The translations under genes and the position numbers were made by a program. Source: Cephalotrichum gorgonifer (taxonomy: Eukaryota; Ascomycota; Sordariomycetes; Microascales; Microascaceae). From it: 27,472 nt of DNA. Under the pieces are notes generated by a model. The model was not told the origin of the DNA. It ran no database searches and saw only the letters and a program-made list of their open reading frames with translations. The stretch spans positions 1,395,527-1,422,998 of the forward strand of contig ONZQ02000001.1 in the NCBI GenBank assembly GCA_900312665.1, in the 5' to 3' direction. Positions 10,746 to 21,476 of this stretch are shown piece after piece (position 1 is the first letter of the stretch; the number at the start of each line of letters is the position of its first letter).

Positions 10746-13700
10746 ATGGAGGCCGCATACGCGCAAACTATCCACAAGGTGCTGAGCACCTTCGGCGTCG
10801 ACCCCGCGAGCGGACTGAGCGACAGCCAGGTCGCAACTCTGCGCAAGAAGTATGGGAAGAACTGTACGTCTAACTAACCCTCAATCGACTGCGCCTGGAA
10901 ACGCGGGACCTACCAACAGTGCACACGATGCTAACCGACTCTTTGCTCAGCGATCCCCGAGGAACCCCCGACCCCGATCTGGGAGCTCATCTTGGAGCAG
11001 TTCAAAGACCAACTCGTCCTGATCCTTCTCGGTTCCGCTGCCATCTCGTTCGGCCTCGCGCTATTCGAAGACGAAGACGGCTGGAGCGCCTTCGTCGACC
11101 CCGCCGTGGTACGTTGCACATCTTGAATCACCCTTCCGCCTCGCTGCGCTTACTAACACACAATTTGTTCCCTCTGCTTAGATCCTTACTATCCTCATTC
11201 TCAATGCCGTCGTCGGAGTTTCGCAAGAGAGCAGCGCCGAGAAGGCCATCGCTGCGCTTCAGGAGTACTCGGCCAACGAGGCCAACGTTGTGCGAAATGG
11301 AGGCCACTCTGCCCGCGTCAAAGCCGAGGAGCTCGTACCCGGTGACATCATCACCATCGCCGTCGGAGACCGTATCCCGGCCGACTGTCGCCTCTTCGCC
11401 ATCGATAGCAACAGCTTCGCCGTCGACCAAGCCATTCTCACCGGCGAGAGCGAGAGTGTCCGGAAGGACGAGACGGCTGTTGTGAGCGACTCTAAGGCTG
11501 TTCTCCAGGACCAGGTCAACATGCTCTTCTCCGGTACCACCGTAGTCACCGGCCGCGCCAGGGCTGTGGTAGTCTTGACTGGCCCCTCGACCGCTATCGG
11601 AGACATCCACGAGAGCATCACGGCCCAGATCTCGGAGCCCACCCCCCTGAAGCAAAAGCTGAACGACTTTGGCGACAGCCTTGCCAAGGTCATCACCGTC
11701 ATCTGTATTGTCGTCTGGCTCATCAACATCCCCCACTTCAACGACCCGGCTCACGGCAGCTGGACAAAGGGTGCCATCTACTACCTCAAGATTGCAGTGT
11801 CGCTTGGTGTCGCCGCCATCCCGGAAGGTCTCGCGGTCGTCATCACAACTTGCTTGGCCTTAGGTACGCGCAAGATGGCGGCTAAGAACGCTGTGGTCCG
11901 GAGCCTTCCCTCCGTCGAGACGCTGGGTAGTTGCAGCGTCATCTGCTCGGACAAGACTGGCACTCTGACTACCAACCAGATGAGCGTCAACAAGGTTGTA
12001 TATGTTAACGCTTCAGGCACGGATCTTGAGGAACTTGACGTCGAGGGAACCACCTTTTCTCCCCGCGGCGCCGTTACGCAAGGCGGCAAGCCAGTTCAGG
12101 ACATCACCCAAACGTCAGCCACCGTTCGGCAAATCGCTGAAGTCACCGCTCTCTGCAATGACTCCCACCTGGCCTACGAATCGCGGAATGGTACCTTTTC
12201 GACTATTGGCGAGCCAACTGAGGGCGCCCTTCGTGTCCTCACCGAGAAGCTCGGGCCTTCTGCTCCCCTTGACGTTCGCCCTGAGGACTCGGGCCACTAC
12301 GCTAGCGCCTGGTACGAGAAGCAATACCCACGGATCGCCACCTACGAGTTCTCGAGGGACAGGAAGAGCATGTCCGTCCTGGTTCAGGACGGCAAGAAGA
12401 AGAAGCTTCTCGTCAAGGGAGCGCCCGAGACTATTATCGAGCGGTGCACCAACGTGCTGGCTGGACCGCAGGCCAAGAAAGCCGCCCTCAGCCCCAAGGT
12501 TACTGCTATGATCCAGAAGGAGGTAGTAGAGTATGGCAACCGTGGCCTCCGTGTCATCGCCCTGGCAAGTGTCGACGATGTTAGCTCTCACCCTCTTCTG
12601 GACTCGGCTACCGATACCTCGCACTACACTCAGATCGAGCAGAACCTCACCTTCATCGGCCTCGCCGCCATGGCTGACCCGCCCCGCCCCGAAGTCGCGG
12701 CCTCCATCCAACAATGCAAGGATGCCGGTATTCGAGTCATCGTCATCACTGGAGACAACCGCAACACGGCCGAGAGCATCTGCCGTCAGATTGGCGTCTT
12801 TGGCGAGGACGAAGACGTCCGAGGCAAGAGCTACACTGGGCGCGAGTTTGACAACCTGTCCCCCGGCGAACAGCTGGAGGCGGCTAAGACAGCATCTCTC
12901 TTCTCGCGAGTGGAACCCGGACACAAGTCCAAGCTTGTGGATCTCCTCCAGTCCCTTGGCGAGGTCGTGGCCATGACGGGTGACGGCGTCAACGATGCGC
13001 CGGCGCTGAAGAAGGCCGACATTGGCGTGGCCATGGGGTCTGGCACTGACGTCTCGAAGCTCGCGGCCGACATGGTTCTCACCGACGACAACTTCGCCAC
13101 GATCGAGGTCGCCATCGAGGAGGGCCGCTCCATCTACAACAACACCCAGCAGTTCATCCGCTACCTCATCTCCTCGAACATCGGCGAGGTCGTCTCCATC
13201 TTCCTCACGGCTGCCCTGGGCATGCCGGAGGCGCTCATCCCCGTCCAACTCCTGTGGGTCAACCTTGTCACCGACGGCCTCCCCGCGACGGCGCTGTCCT
13301 TCAACCCGCCGGACCACGACATCATGAAGCGCCAGCCCAGGCGCCGCGGCGACCCGCTCATCGGCGGGTGGCTGTTCTTCCGCTACATGGTCATCGGTAC
13401 CTACGTCGGTGTTGCGACGGTGGCGGGCTACGCGTGGTGGTTCATGTACAACCCCGAGGGCCCGCAGATCACCTTCTCGCACCTCCGCAACTTCCACCGG
13501 TGCTCGGCCGACTTCCCCGAGATCGGTTGCCAGATGTTCGGAAACGACATGGCCAAGTCGGCCTCGACGGTCTCGCTCTCCATCCTCGTCGTCATCGAGA
13601 TGTTCAACGCCGTGAACGCGCTGTCATCGAGCGAGTCCCTGCTCACCCTGCCCCTCTGGAAGAACATGATGCTCGTGTACGCCATCACGCTCTCCATGGC

Positions 13701-13991
13701 GCTGCACTTCGCCCTCCTCTACATCCCTGCCCTCCAGAGCCTGTTCTCGATCCTGCCCCTGAACTGGAACGAGTGGAAGGCGGTGCTCATCATCAGCGCG
13801 CCTATCATGTAAGTTTCAAAATATCACCCCCCAGGGAGTCTCCGTTGGGAAGACGCTTCCCTTCTTTCCATGTCTGTCTGGATGCTAACGGTGCCATTAG
13901 ATTCATCGATGAGGGACTGAAGGTCATTGAGAGGATGTTCTTCGTACAAACCATAGACTCTGAGACTGTCTTGGCCAAGAAGACGAAATAG
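10746..13991 (+). CDS. nca-1: SERCA-type calcium-transporting P-type ATPase
   Basis: Pumps cytosolic Ca2+ into the endoplasmic reticulum using ATP. Exons 10746-10863, 10951-11108, 11182-13808 and 13901-13991 give 997 aa, close to animal SERCA length. Seen in order: TGES actuator loop at 179-182; M4 motif IPEGL with the calcium ligand Glu307; phosphorylation site DKTGT with Asp349; KGAPE nucleotide-binding motif at 504; TGDN at 615; hinge TGDGVNDAP from 691; M5 NIGE; M6 LWVNLVTDGLPATALS with the Asn and Asp ligands; and the M8 Glu in VVIEMFNAVNALSS. All expected calcium ligands are present, so it is not a one-site PMR1 type pump. M4 reads PEGLA where animal SERCA has PEGLP. The symbol follows the Neurospora SERCA orthologue and is an inference. 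It converges with the proteasome gene. Confidence 0.95.
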
Positions 13992-14441
13992 ACGAGGGAG
14001 AGCAATAGAATAAATAGGGGCTGTTAGTTATTGCATGGGTGGAGAAAAAGGAAGAGTAAAAAGGGGGAGGAGCTGTATCCCGTTTTGGGCTCGAGCCGCC
14101 CTGGTTTGCGCCTCTTCGCATTCCATATACGTACATACACGCTTAGATGTATGATAGTCTCTGGAACTTTGTAACTTCCAACGCATCTATTGCTGCGCAT
14201 ATATATATACCTGTCCAAGACTGACAACCAACTCATCGTTACATTCAGTTCTATAGGCTGGTAACACGAGTGATACGGCGGAGCCCACCAATTTGTCAGA
14301 TGTCAGGTTGCAGCAGTAAATACGTAGAGCAGCTCACATCAGCGAGCTGGAGAGAAGACGAGACATGCATTTCGCATATTGGAATCGTTCTATTGATACA
14401 ATGCCGCACGTCCAGAAAATCCGACATCCACCACCCGCTAA
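13992..14441. other. Convergent 3' flanks, SERCA / proteasome beta-3
   Basis: A 450-base gap between two facing stop codons that must hold both 3' untranslated regions. It has an AATAAA near the left end and a short AT run (atatatatat) near 14200. No gene seen. Confidence 0.6.
14009..14014 (+). terminator. AATAAA polyadenylation signal, SERCA
   Basis: An exact AATAAA hexamer lies 18 bases after the SERCA stop codon. Fungal 3' ends use loose signals, so a site further downstream is also possible. Confidence 0.35.
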
Positions 14442-15375
14442 TTAATCCTGCCTGCCCTTGAGTAACCTCTTCGTCACCTTGTCCTTCTCGATGATGTACA
14501 CGTGCGCACCCCAGCCGGAGAGGGCGTCCCTGTCGACGGCGTTGAGCAGGGACTGGGAGATGGTCTCGAAGAGCTCGTCGGGGCCCTGTGGCAACGGATT
14601 CCCGTTAGTAAAGCAAAGCAGTCTCTCGCTCCCCCTCTTCTTCCTCCTCGAGATATTCGAAAAGGGACTGGAGCAATAGGGGACTAGGAGAAATGGGAAG
14701 GACTGGATGGAATAACATACCAGGTTGGGCTCCCACAGGTTCTCGCACATGCCGTACAGCTGCTCCGACGCGGTGCCGGAGACGATGAAGTCCTTGGCGA
14801 AGTCAATGCACCCTATGCTGTCGAAGCCGCAGATGAACGGCTTGCCGGTCTTCTGGTCGAGGCCGGCGACGACGGGGCTGACGAACCAGGGGCCGAAGCG
14901 GCGCTCGTAGAGGCTCGAGCTGACGAGGTTGGCGAAGGTGGTGGGGGCGATGTTGCGCTCCTCGCGGAGGCGGTAGAGGTTGACCTTGTAGCGGAAGAGG
15001 TCGGAGACGCTGGCGATGTCGGTGGCCAGGCCGGTGAGGCCGAGGAAGACGTCGCCGTACTGGAAGATCTTGGGGAAGTTGTTGGAGACCGTCAGGGCCT
15101 GCATGCCGAGCCGGAGGTCGCAGGCTATGGCGACGCAGTCCTTGCCGACCATCGCGACGCAGGCGCCGCCATCTGTGGGAGGCGATTGATTAGATCTGGG
15201 GAAGGCCGGTAGGGTTGGGGGGGCAATCGAGACTGGGCGGTATCGGGGGAGGGAGGGGAAGCCGTACTTATGGAGAAGGGGGAGGACTGTTGGTTGGAGA
15301 GAGGGTTGTTAGCTTTCGTTCCGAAGCGGCGACTGTTCTTGGTGAGAATGCGCAAATGGAGGGGGACGGTACCAT
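14442..15375 (-). CDS. PUP3: 20S proteasome subunit beta type-3 (Pup3)
   Basis: A non-catalytic beta-ring subunit of the 20S proteasome core. Coding exons are 15375-15373 (only the ATG), 15286-15268, 15172-14721 and 14585-14442, giving 205 aa, the usual length for beta-3. The N-terminus reads MSSPFSINGGACVAMVGKDC, followed by VAIACDLRLGMQALTVSNN and FGPWFVSPVVAGLD, all typical of beta-3. There is no threonine-generating propeptide site, as expected for this inactive subunit. A simpler start at Met 15152 would remove the conserved GGACVA strand, so the spliced start is preferred. The first intron begins gtaccg directly after ATG and ends aacag after a gctaac branch point. The last intron is 135 nt (14720-14586). 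The gene diverges from the UBX gene. Confidence 0.93.
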
Positions 15376-16142
15376 TTTGGACTGCTGGGGAATATATCAA
15401 GCTCCTCGACCGAGTTCCAAGCTCTAAGGAGTAAATATTCGCCGAGTGTGGGTGTTGACGGAGGCTGGTTAGGTGGTGGTGTGGGCTGGTGGAGGTGGAT
15501 TGGGGTGATGAGGCTTGCTTGCTGGCTGAGGGAGCTTGCCCGGTTGGTGCTGGCGAGAGAGCTTCCACGCGCTGTACTCGTACGTAGGCTGGCTAGGCTG
15601 ACCTGGGCTGAGGTGTGCAAGGCAACACGGTGTGGCGTGGCAGCCCGGGTCGGAAAAACGTGGCCCGCATTTCTGAGCCTTGTGGTTGGTCGGAGCTCGG
15701 CCGGACACTGGTTAGACATACTGGTACGGAGTAATAGGCACCCCAGGTCTCTGAGCTCCAGCTAGCTTCAGGGGCCTTAGCAGTGCTTATGTCGAAGGTA
15801 CCTATTAACAGGGAGATATTACACTATTCAACAGGTTTAATGTACTTTGATTGAGCGGGGGGTCCATGAGGTTCCCTGCCCCGCCATGGAGGATGCTGCT
15901 AATACAACCTCAAAAGGTAGTTTGCCTCCCGTTCTGTGACGGCGGATTATTCAGACCTACCTCCTCTTTCGACTCTCTTGAATTCCGTGGGATTCTCCGT
16001 CCACGTTACCGAAGGAAAGCCTCACAAGCTGTGAGCCAGGTCTATCTCTACGGGTCACTTTCATCGGATTTCGACTGGAAACACTTGTCCTAATCCAAAG
16101 CGCATCATCCTGATCGTTGATTCGTTTCACCCCACAACTGCC

Positions 16143-16162
16143 ACGATCACGATCACGATCAC
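16143..16162. repeat. (ACGATC)3 hexamer repeat
   Basis: Three perfect ACGATC units plus AC, about 200 bases upstream of the UBX gene start. Confidence 0.8.
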
Positions 16163-16298
16163 CGCTACGAGTACTCCTTACCTCCTAGGGTATCTGGCTG
16201 CATCTGCCTGTACGCTTCGGGTAGTTGTGCATTCCCACTTCGATTTCCAGCCCCTCGGAAGTTGATACAGCCAGCTATCACAGTCTGCCCCCCTTGCA

Positions 16299-16304
16299 TA
16301 TAAG
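16299..16304 (+). promoter_or_regulatory. TATA-like box of the UBX gene
   Basis: TATAAG in the context gcatataagaac, 63 bases upstream of the ATG at 16362. Spacing suggests a short leader. Function is inferred from sequence and position only. Confidence 0.4.
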
Positions 16305-16361
16305 AACCTGCGACAACTTCTTTCACCTGCTATTACTCTTTGCTCTTTGCATTTCTGCGCC

Positions 16362-17959
16362 ATGGCGTCTCATGTAGTGGTCACATCCTCCACTGCAAGG
16401 TCGACCAAGGTCAAGGTATCCCCCGGCACATATATGTCAGATGTACTGGATCAGGCATGCAAAACTTTGCATCTAGAAGCGGGCAACTACCTATTGAAGT
16501 CAGTCCCGCTTGCTCTGGCCCCTCCCAACAATGCTACCCATGATGCTAACACGACTGCCCCCCCTACCACAGGCACAAGCAGAGAAATGTTGACCTTTCC
16601 GTTCCCTTCCGAATTTCCGGCCTTGTAGGCGGCGCGAAGCTCGACCTCGTCATCAAGTCAAAGTCCCCGTCTCCCGTCACAGTAGCAGTCGCGATACCAC
16701 CTCCCGACGGCGCGGCCTTTAGCAACGGACGCCTCGGCGGGACATTCCCCAGCAGCTTCACCGTGTGGCAGGTCCTCCGGCAGCTCGAGAGCCTCCCGGA
16801 GGCCGTCAACGCGAAGCTCAACATCACGGCACGCGGCGTGGCTGCCACCACCAACGGCGGGACGAGCGGCAGCGGTCAGCTCTTATACGAGAGTCCTATC
16901 CTCAATGTCATGGGGAGGGAGCTGGGTAGCTTCCAGGATTACCAGAGGACGCTATCACAGCTGGGATATAACTCGGGTAGCGTGCTCATGCGCCTGTCGT
17001 ACAAGACGACTGGAATTACCTTCTTTGAGGCGCAACAAGAGATTAGCCAGTACTTCCACGAGTTGGAGGAGTCCAAGTCGGAGACACCTGCTTCCTCAGC
17101 CAGCCCGCCAGTCCCGACGCCCCTGTCATCCGCCCAGACAGGGACTCCCGACGAGTTGTCTCCTGAGCCTGCGCCAGACGCTCAGATGCAGGACGCCCCA
17201 ACGCTGGAGGCCACCAGTAGCCAGACCGATGGCGCGTCCCCTAGCACGGCAGGAGACTCCGCGCCCACACCTCAAGATCCCCTAGCACCAGTAGATATCT
17301 TCTCCGCCCCATCTTCCTCCACGCTCGCCGCCTCCCTCACAGCCGTCGATGACGACGACTTCACGCCCACCATAGCCCACGCCCAGCTCCACCAAGCCAG
17401 CCTCCAGGACAGGTCCAAGAACAAGCGCCTCCTCTCGGACAAGGAGCTAGCCGAGCGGGCCGCCGCCACCGAAGAGAAAATCTCCTCTATCCAGTCCATC
17501 GAGGTGAAGGTCCGCTTTCCGGACATGACCTCCGCGACCTGGGTCATCACCCATGACGACACCGGCGCGAAACTGTACAAGGCCGTTAGGTCCGTGATGG
17601 CCGACCCTTCCCTGCCGTTCCGCCTTGTCATCTCCGGCTCCAAGGACGCCATCCGTGACGTCGACGCCGAGAACAACCGGGTCATGAGGGTGCATAAAAT
17701 CACGGGCCGCGTCCTCCTAAATGTATTATGGGACGACAGCGTCTCCGCCACAGACCGGGCTAAGCCGTTCTTGAAGTCCAGCGCCGCCCAGGCTGCGAAG
17801 AGCATCGTGGTCCCTGGTGTCCCGGCCGCCGAGGAGGAGGAGAAGGCACCTCCGGTGGCAAAACAGCAGCAGGGGTCGCGCCAGGGTGACCCGTCGCGTA
17901 CGGCGGATGAGACGATGAAGAAGATTGGCAAGTTCTTCAAGCTACCTGGTAAGAAGTGA
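16362..17959 (+). CDS. UBX-domain protein, TUG/ASPL (Ubx4) family
   Basis: Family members bind the AAA ATPase Cdc48/p97 and, in yeast (Ubx4), assist ER-associated degradation; the mammalian relative TUG tethers GLUT4 vesicles. Exons 16362-16498 and 16573-17959 give 507 aa, with the 74-nt intron carrying a gctaac branch point. The N-terminal ubiquitin-like TUG domain starts at residue 1 (MASHVVVTSSTARSTKVKVS) and crosses the splice junction at LLKHKQRNVDLSVPFRISGL. Residues about 210-325 are rich in Ser, Pro, Ala and Asp and probably disordered. A UBX-like beta-grasp region lies near 354-434 (SIEVKVRFPDMTSATW, then LPFRLVISG). The tail is basic and ends KIGKFFKLPGKK. The start has good context (gccATGG). 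Cdc48 binding is inferred from the family. It converges with the eL36 gene. Confidence 0.9.
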
Positions 17960-18492
17960 TCCGGTGGGAAGGAAGGAGACTGAGGCCATGCGTGGGCATG
18001 GGAGAGCTTGGGTTCGGCGTGTGGGATCACTACTTCTAAGTCGCAAAAGGGGGGTCGTAGATGTTATTTTGGCGTCGGGAGTATACATGGAGACTTGTGG
18101 AATGGGTATATTAGGTGCGAATATCACACATACAACCTGCATTTTGCGAACCATCACATCGATACTAGCTCCGTTTCTGAAGGGCGAGGTTCTAGGGTGC
18201 ATCTGAAAGGGGAGAGTATACACACAAACATCACCAAGAGTAGGGAACCCAACACACGAAAGGCTTCAAAGGTGGCAATTTCGACCGGGACTCCCGTCAT
18301 CAAAAACGTAGTTCATGAAGCTTTCCCGCGTTCCCGAAACAAGTCGTTATGTGAAGGACACCCAAAAAATCATTTGCACGCCAGACCAATGCGAAAGTTG
18401 TGTATTTTACTTTTCCTTCCGTTTTCCCTCCTCCTCGCTAACACATCTCCCAACAAGACCTAACTCCAGCGTATTTCGGCTCGGGGATTGGC
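17960..18492. other. Convergent 3' flanks, UBX protein / eL36
   Basis: 533 bases between two facing stops. No gene or structured RNA was recognised, and the frames here give no known protein. Confidence 0.55.
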
Positions 18493-19226
18493 TTAGTGGG
18501 CGACACGGCGGGACTCGGCGATGACGCGCTGGAGCTCGTCGACCTTGGCCTTGGCGCGGCCGAAAGTTCCGAGCTGTGGGAGTATGGTTAGCTTCTTGTA
18601 TATTCCGAGGACGAAAGTCAAGGCGGGGTAGTTGGCGCTTACCCTCTTCTTCGCGAGCTTGCGGGCGCGCTTGTCACGGCTGTTGCGGAGGAGCTCGATA
18701 ACACGGCGCTCGTAGGGGGCAAGGCTGTTTAGTGATCAACGGTTAGTATATGCTATCCTTGATCACAGGACGGAGAGAAGTTGGAGGGGGATGTGTCGAG
18801 AGTGAGCCCGTATCCAAGAACAGTAGAACCCTGCCCGGTAACACGCGCCACGCTCCAGAACACACAGAACCACCCGTTTCCAATCTCCTCACTATCCAAA
18901 GAACCCATTAGGGTGGGGGGAGAAGGGCGGAAACTCACCCAGCGACCTCCTTGACGATCTCACGGACGAAGGCAGTCCTCTTGCTGAGGTGGCCCTTGGT
19001 GCGCGATACCCTCGGCTTAACGACACGAGCGGTAGTCTTCTATAAATTCCACAAACCTCTTGTCAGCGTCCATCGTCTGCATTTATGCGTGCCGCTTCTT
19101 TCTTCAGTCGCAGAAGGGCAAGGGCGGAAGCAGAGATCCTCCACGAGGTGAGACTGTGACAGAACGTACGTGGCCGTGGTTGGCGCCGACGGCGATGCCG
19201 GACTTGGGGGCGGTCTCCTTCGACAT
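18493..19226 (-). CDS. RPL36: 60S ribosomal protein eL36
   Basis: A structural protein of the cytosolic large ribosomal subunit. Exons 19226-19170, 19039-18939, 18724-18643 and 18573-18493 give 106 aa, the normal size for eL36. The N-terminus is MSKETAPKSGIAVGANHGH, then KTTARVVKPRVSRTKGHLSK, the conserved APYERRVIELLRNSRDKRAR, and LGTFGRAKAKVDELQRVIAE near the end. The protein is strongly basic. Introns are 130, 214 and 69 nt and have CTRAC-type branch points (ctgac, ctaac, ctaac). I looked in the two longest introns for box C/D snoRNA signatures and saw none. The gene diverges from the lipase gene; two TCACGTG sites lie in the shared upstream region. Confidence 0.95.
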
Positions 19227-19381
19227 TGTTGCTGGGGGTTTCCGGGGTCTCTCGTCGGGTTGAGAGGGTTGTCGAATTCGTCGTCGTTGGGTGGATGATT
19301 TAGGAAGTTTTCACGAGGGGGGTCCAAGAAAATTAGATGGGGTCAATTGCGCCGGGGCGGGCTGAATTTCGAGTTGTGGGT

Positions 19382-19387
19382 CACGTG
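19382..19387. promoter_or_regulatory. CACGTG E-box, proximal to eL36
   Basis: TCACGTG in gggtcacgtggttt, about 155 bases upstream of the eL36 ATG. TCACGTG is the preferred site of Cbf1-type bHLH factors, which are known to act at ribosomal protein genes in some yeasts. Use in this fungus is inference. Confidence 0.4.
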
Positions 19388-19956
19388 GTTTGCGTATTTC
19401 TTGGGCTTGCGTGGGTGGGTGGGTGTGATTATGTAATACGATGGCTATCGAACAAATATGTAGGGGTGGGAGTCGCATGGTCCTGTTAGACCCGCCCAGG
19501 CCCGACTTTGGGCTTGCGCCGGGGTTTTGGGAGCTGGGCCCTCTCTTCGATGAGACTAGCCTAATCTTCATCCCAGAGAGAACATGCTTCCTGGCCCGAA
19601 TGGAGTACGAACTCTACAGATACCACCTCTTGTCCCCGGGAACCATGGGCATCTGTTGTGGCATAAAGAACAGGCGCCATTGTCCTGGGAACCTATGAGG
19701 GAGTTTACCATCTCAAGCTACGCTCTTTTGGAACCTCATGATTCTGGCCTCATATGGGCGATATTTCCACCGCTACTCAGTTAGTAGAAGGGACTTAGAG
19801 AATCGGGCTGCCTTGTCCTCCGCAGAATATCAGCGGCGGCACCCACAGATGCCGGCGTTGCATACCAACACCCATCGCTCCTGTTCTATACAAGTACAAG
19901 TATGAGAGGGAAGGGATCTACCCCAGAAAGCCCCGCGTTGGTTCGACTACTGAAGT

Positions 19957-19962
19957 CACGTG
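19957..19962. promoter_or_regulatory. CACGTG E-box, lipase side
   Basis: A second TCACGTG (aagtcacgtgttt), about 350 bases upstream of the lipase ATG and 730 from the eL36 ATG. The same class of factor could bind; the target gene is unclear. Confidence 0.35.
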
Positions 19963-20309
19963 TTTAGGAGGTCCCGCCTTCCCCCGCTTTGATTGGCCCA
20001 CCAAAGTCTGGGGGAGTCTCTGTCCCTCCCGTGTGACCTTGTTTAGTAAAGAGCGATATGAAACGATAATTGAATCCCAACAAAGTGACGACTGACCAGG
20101 TGGCTGACCGTGACCATGTGGCGAACATAAACACTCACCACTCACCTCTCATACATTGGACATTTAGAAAGCAATTGCCCTCGCCCAAACGACGAGCATG
20201 GGGATCATCTTCTCTCTACCGCGTTCTCAATGTGACTTATGACCCGCGAGGACCCTCAACGGATTACACGACTTTATGCTAGACGAAACACCCAGAGCCA
20301 CTTGACAGC

Positions 20310-21476
20310 ATGCGCATCGTAGCGCTTCTCCTCCCTCTATATCGGCTGCTGGGCCCGGCGCTCGCAGAACCAATCCCCATAGTGCACGATGGCCAAGAGC
20401 GGCTCTTAAGAGGCGACAGCGCGGGCGGAGAGGGAGTCTCTATAGGCCTCTTCTCTTCCCTCGAGCGCATGTCCCGGCTGGTGGATATCTCCTACTGCGT
20501 CGGCATGTCGGGGGTGTCGCGACCTTTCAACTGCATCTCACGATGCAAGGACTTCCCCTCGCTCACGCTCGTCACAACCTGGAATACGGGGGTGCTCATG
20601 GGAGATAGCTGCGGTTACATCGCGGTGGACCATGGCGTCGCGCGGCCGGGGATGGCCAGCCAGGGTGAGCTTCGTGGGGAAGATGATGGCGAGAAGGCCA
20701 TCATCGTGGCGTTCCGCGGAACCTACAGCCTGTCCAATACGGTAGTCGACCTGAGCAGCGTACCGCAGGAGTACGTGCCGTATCCGTCACCAGACGAGCC
20801 GAAGCACAAGTGCACAAACTGCACGGTACACATGGGATTCCTGTCCTCATGGAGGAATGCGAGGAAGAAGGTCCTGCCAGTGCTGGAGACGCTGCGCGAG
20901 GAGTACCCGGGCTACCCCATCCTCCTGGTCGGCCACAGCCTCGGGGGTGCCGTGGCGGCACTGGCAGCGCTGGAACTAAAAGCCTCGCTCCAGTGGGACG
21001 ACATCGTGGTCACGACCTTCGGAGAGCCTCGAATAGGGAACGAGGGCCTCGCCCGCTTCATCAACGACGTGTTTGAGCTCGACGCGGACGCGGACGCACA
21101 CCCCGAGGAAAGGACCTACAGACGCGTGACCCACGTCGACGACCCCGTGCCGCTGCTTCCGCTGTCCGAATGGGGATTCCGGCCCCACGCTGGGGAGATA
21201 TTCATCGCGAAGTCGGGCCTCCCACCCGAGCCGGAGGACCTGACGCTATGCGTTGGCAACGACGACGCGAGGTGTCTTGACGGGGAGGACGCGGACGACA
21301 AGGACGGCGGGTGGTGGGCTAGGCTGCGGGTCCCGGGGAGGTTTAGGGTCTGGGAGCTGCTGTTTGCGCACAGGGACTACTTTTGGCGGCTGGGCCTCTG
21401 CGTCCCGGGCGGGGACCCCCATGACTGGGGCAGGGAGAGGTACCAGCTCGGGGATTCGAAGTCCGATGAGCTCTGA
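20310..21476 (+). CDS. Class 3 (alpha/beta-hydrolase) lipase, secretory, ending in SDEL
   Basis: A single-exon gene of 388 aa predicted to hydrolyse ester bonds of acylglycerols or similar lipids. Residues 1-19 (MRIVALLLPLYRLLGPALA) form a signal peptide with a likely cut after ALA. The strand and oxyanion region IIVAFRGTYS lies at 131-140. The nucleophile elbow GHSLGG lies at 208-213 with Ser210. The acid is probably Asp278 in THVDDPVPLLP, and the base His354 in AHRDYFW, so the class 3 triad is complete. A sequon NCT at 170 and several cysteines fit passage through the ER. The last four residues, SDEL, resemble an ER-retrieval signal, which is odd for a secreted enzyme. The substrate cannot be told from sequence; feruloyl-esterase-like activity is also possible in this fold. 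Confidence 0.9.
   Translation: MRIVALLLPLYRLLGPALAEPIPIVHDGQERLLRGDSAGGEGVSIGLFSSLERMSRLVDISYCVGMSGVSRPFNCISRCKDFPSLTLVTTWNTGVLMGDSCGYIAVDHGVARPGMASQGELRGEDDGEKAIIVAFRGTYSLSNTVVDLSSVPQEYVPYPSPDEPKHKCTNCTVHMGFLSSWRNARKKVLPVLETLREEYPGYPILLVGHSLGGAVAALAALELKASLQWDDIVVTTFGEPRIGNEGLARFINDVFELDADADAHPEERTYRRVTHVDDPVPLLPLSEWGFRPHAGEIFIAKSGLPPEPEDLTLCVGNDDARCLDGEDADDKDGGWWARLRVPGRFRVWELLFAHRDYFWRLGLCVPGGDPHDWGRERYQLGDSKSDEL

Larger units (their letters stand above)
15376..16361. other. Divergent promoter region (PUP3 / UBX protein)
   Basis: 986 bases between diverging starts. The PUP3 side (about 15440-15560) is C-rich on the gene strand. One TACGGAGTA lies at 15725-15733, one TACTCGT at 15575-15581, an (ACGATC)3 repeat at 16143-16160, and a TATA-like element at 16299. 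No ORF with a recognisable product was found. Confidence 0.55.
19227..20309. other. Divergent promoter region (eL36 / lipase)
   Basis: 1083 bases that must hold both promoters. Two TCACGTG sites are present (cores at 19382 and 19957). The small reading frames here, such as 19441-19698 (+), match nothing known. Confidence 0.55.

Noticed and set aside
11128..11754. 208-codon antisense frame over the SERCA actuator region
   Set aside because: It is a shadow of the coding strand and crosses a SERCA intron without any domain of its own.
12115..13497. 460-codon open frame antisense to the SERCA gene
   Set aside because: It is the mirror of GC3-rich SERCA codons and has the skewed Arg/Gly/Val/Asp composition of such shadows. 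The + strand carries clear P-type ATPase motifs throughout.
14442..15152. Proteasome beta-3 starting at Met 15152 without upstream exons
   Set aside because: It would lose the conserved GGACVA strand, which is recovered exactly by two upstream micro-exons, and it would read through the 135-nt intron.
18725..18938. snoRNA in the long eL36 intron
   Set aside because: No TGATGA C box paired with a CTGA D box was found on the gene strand.
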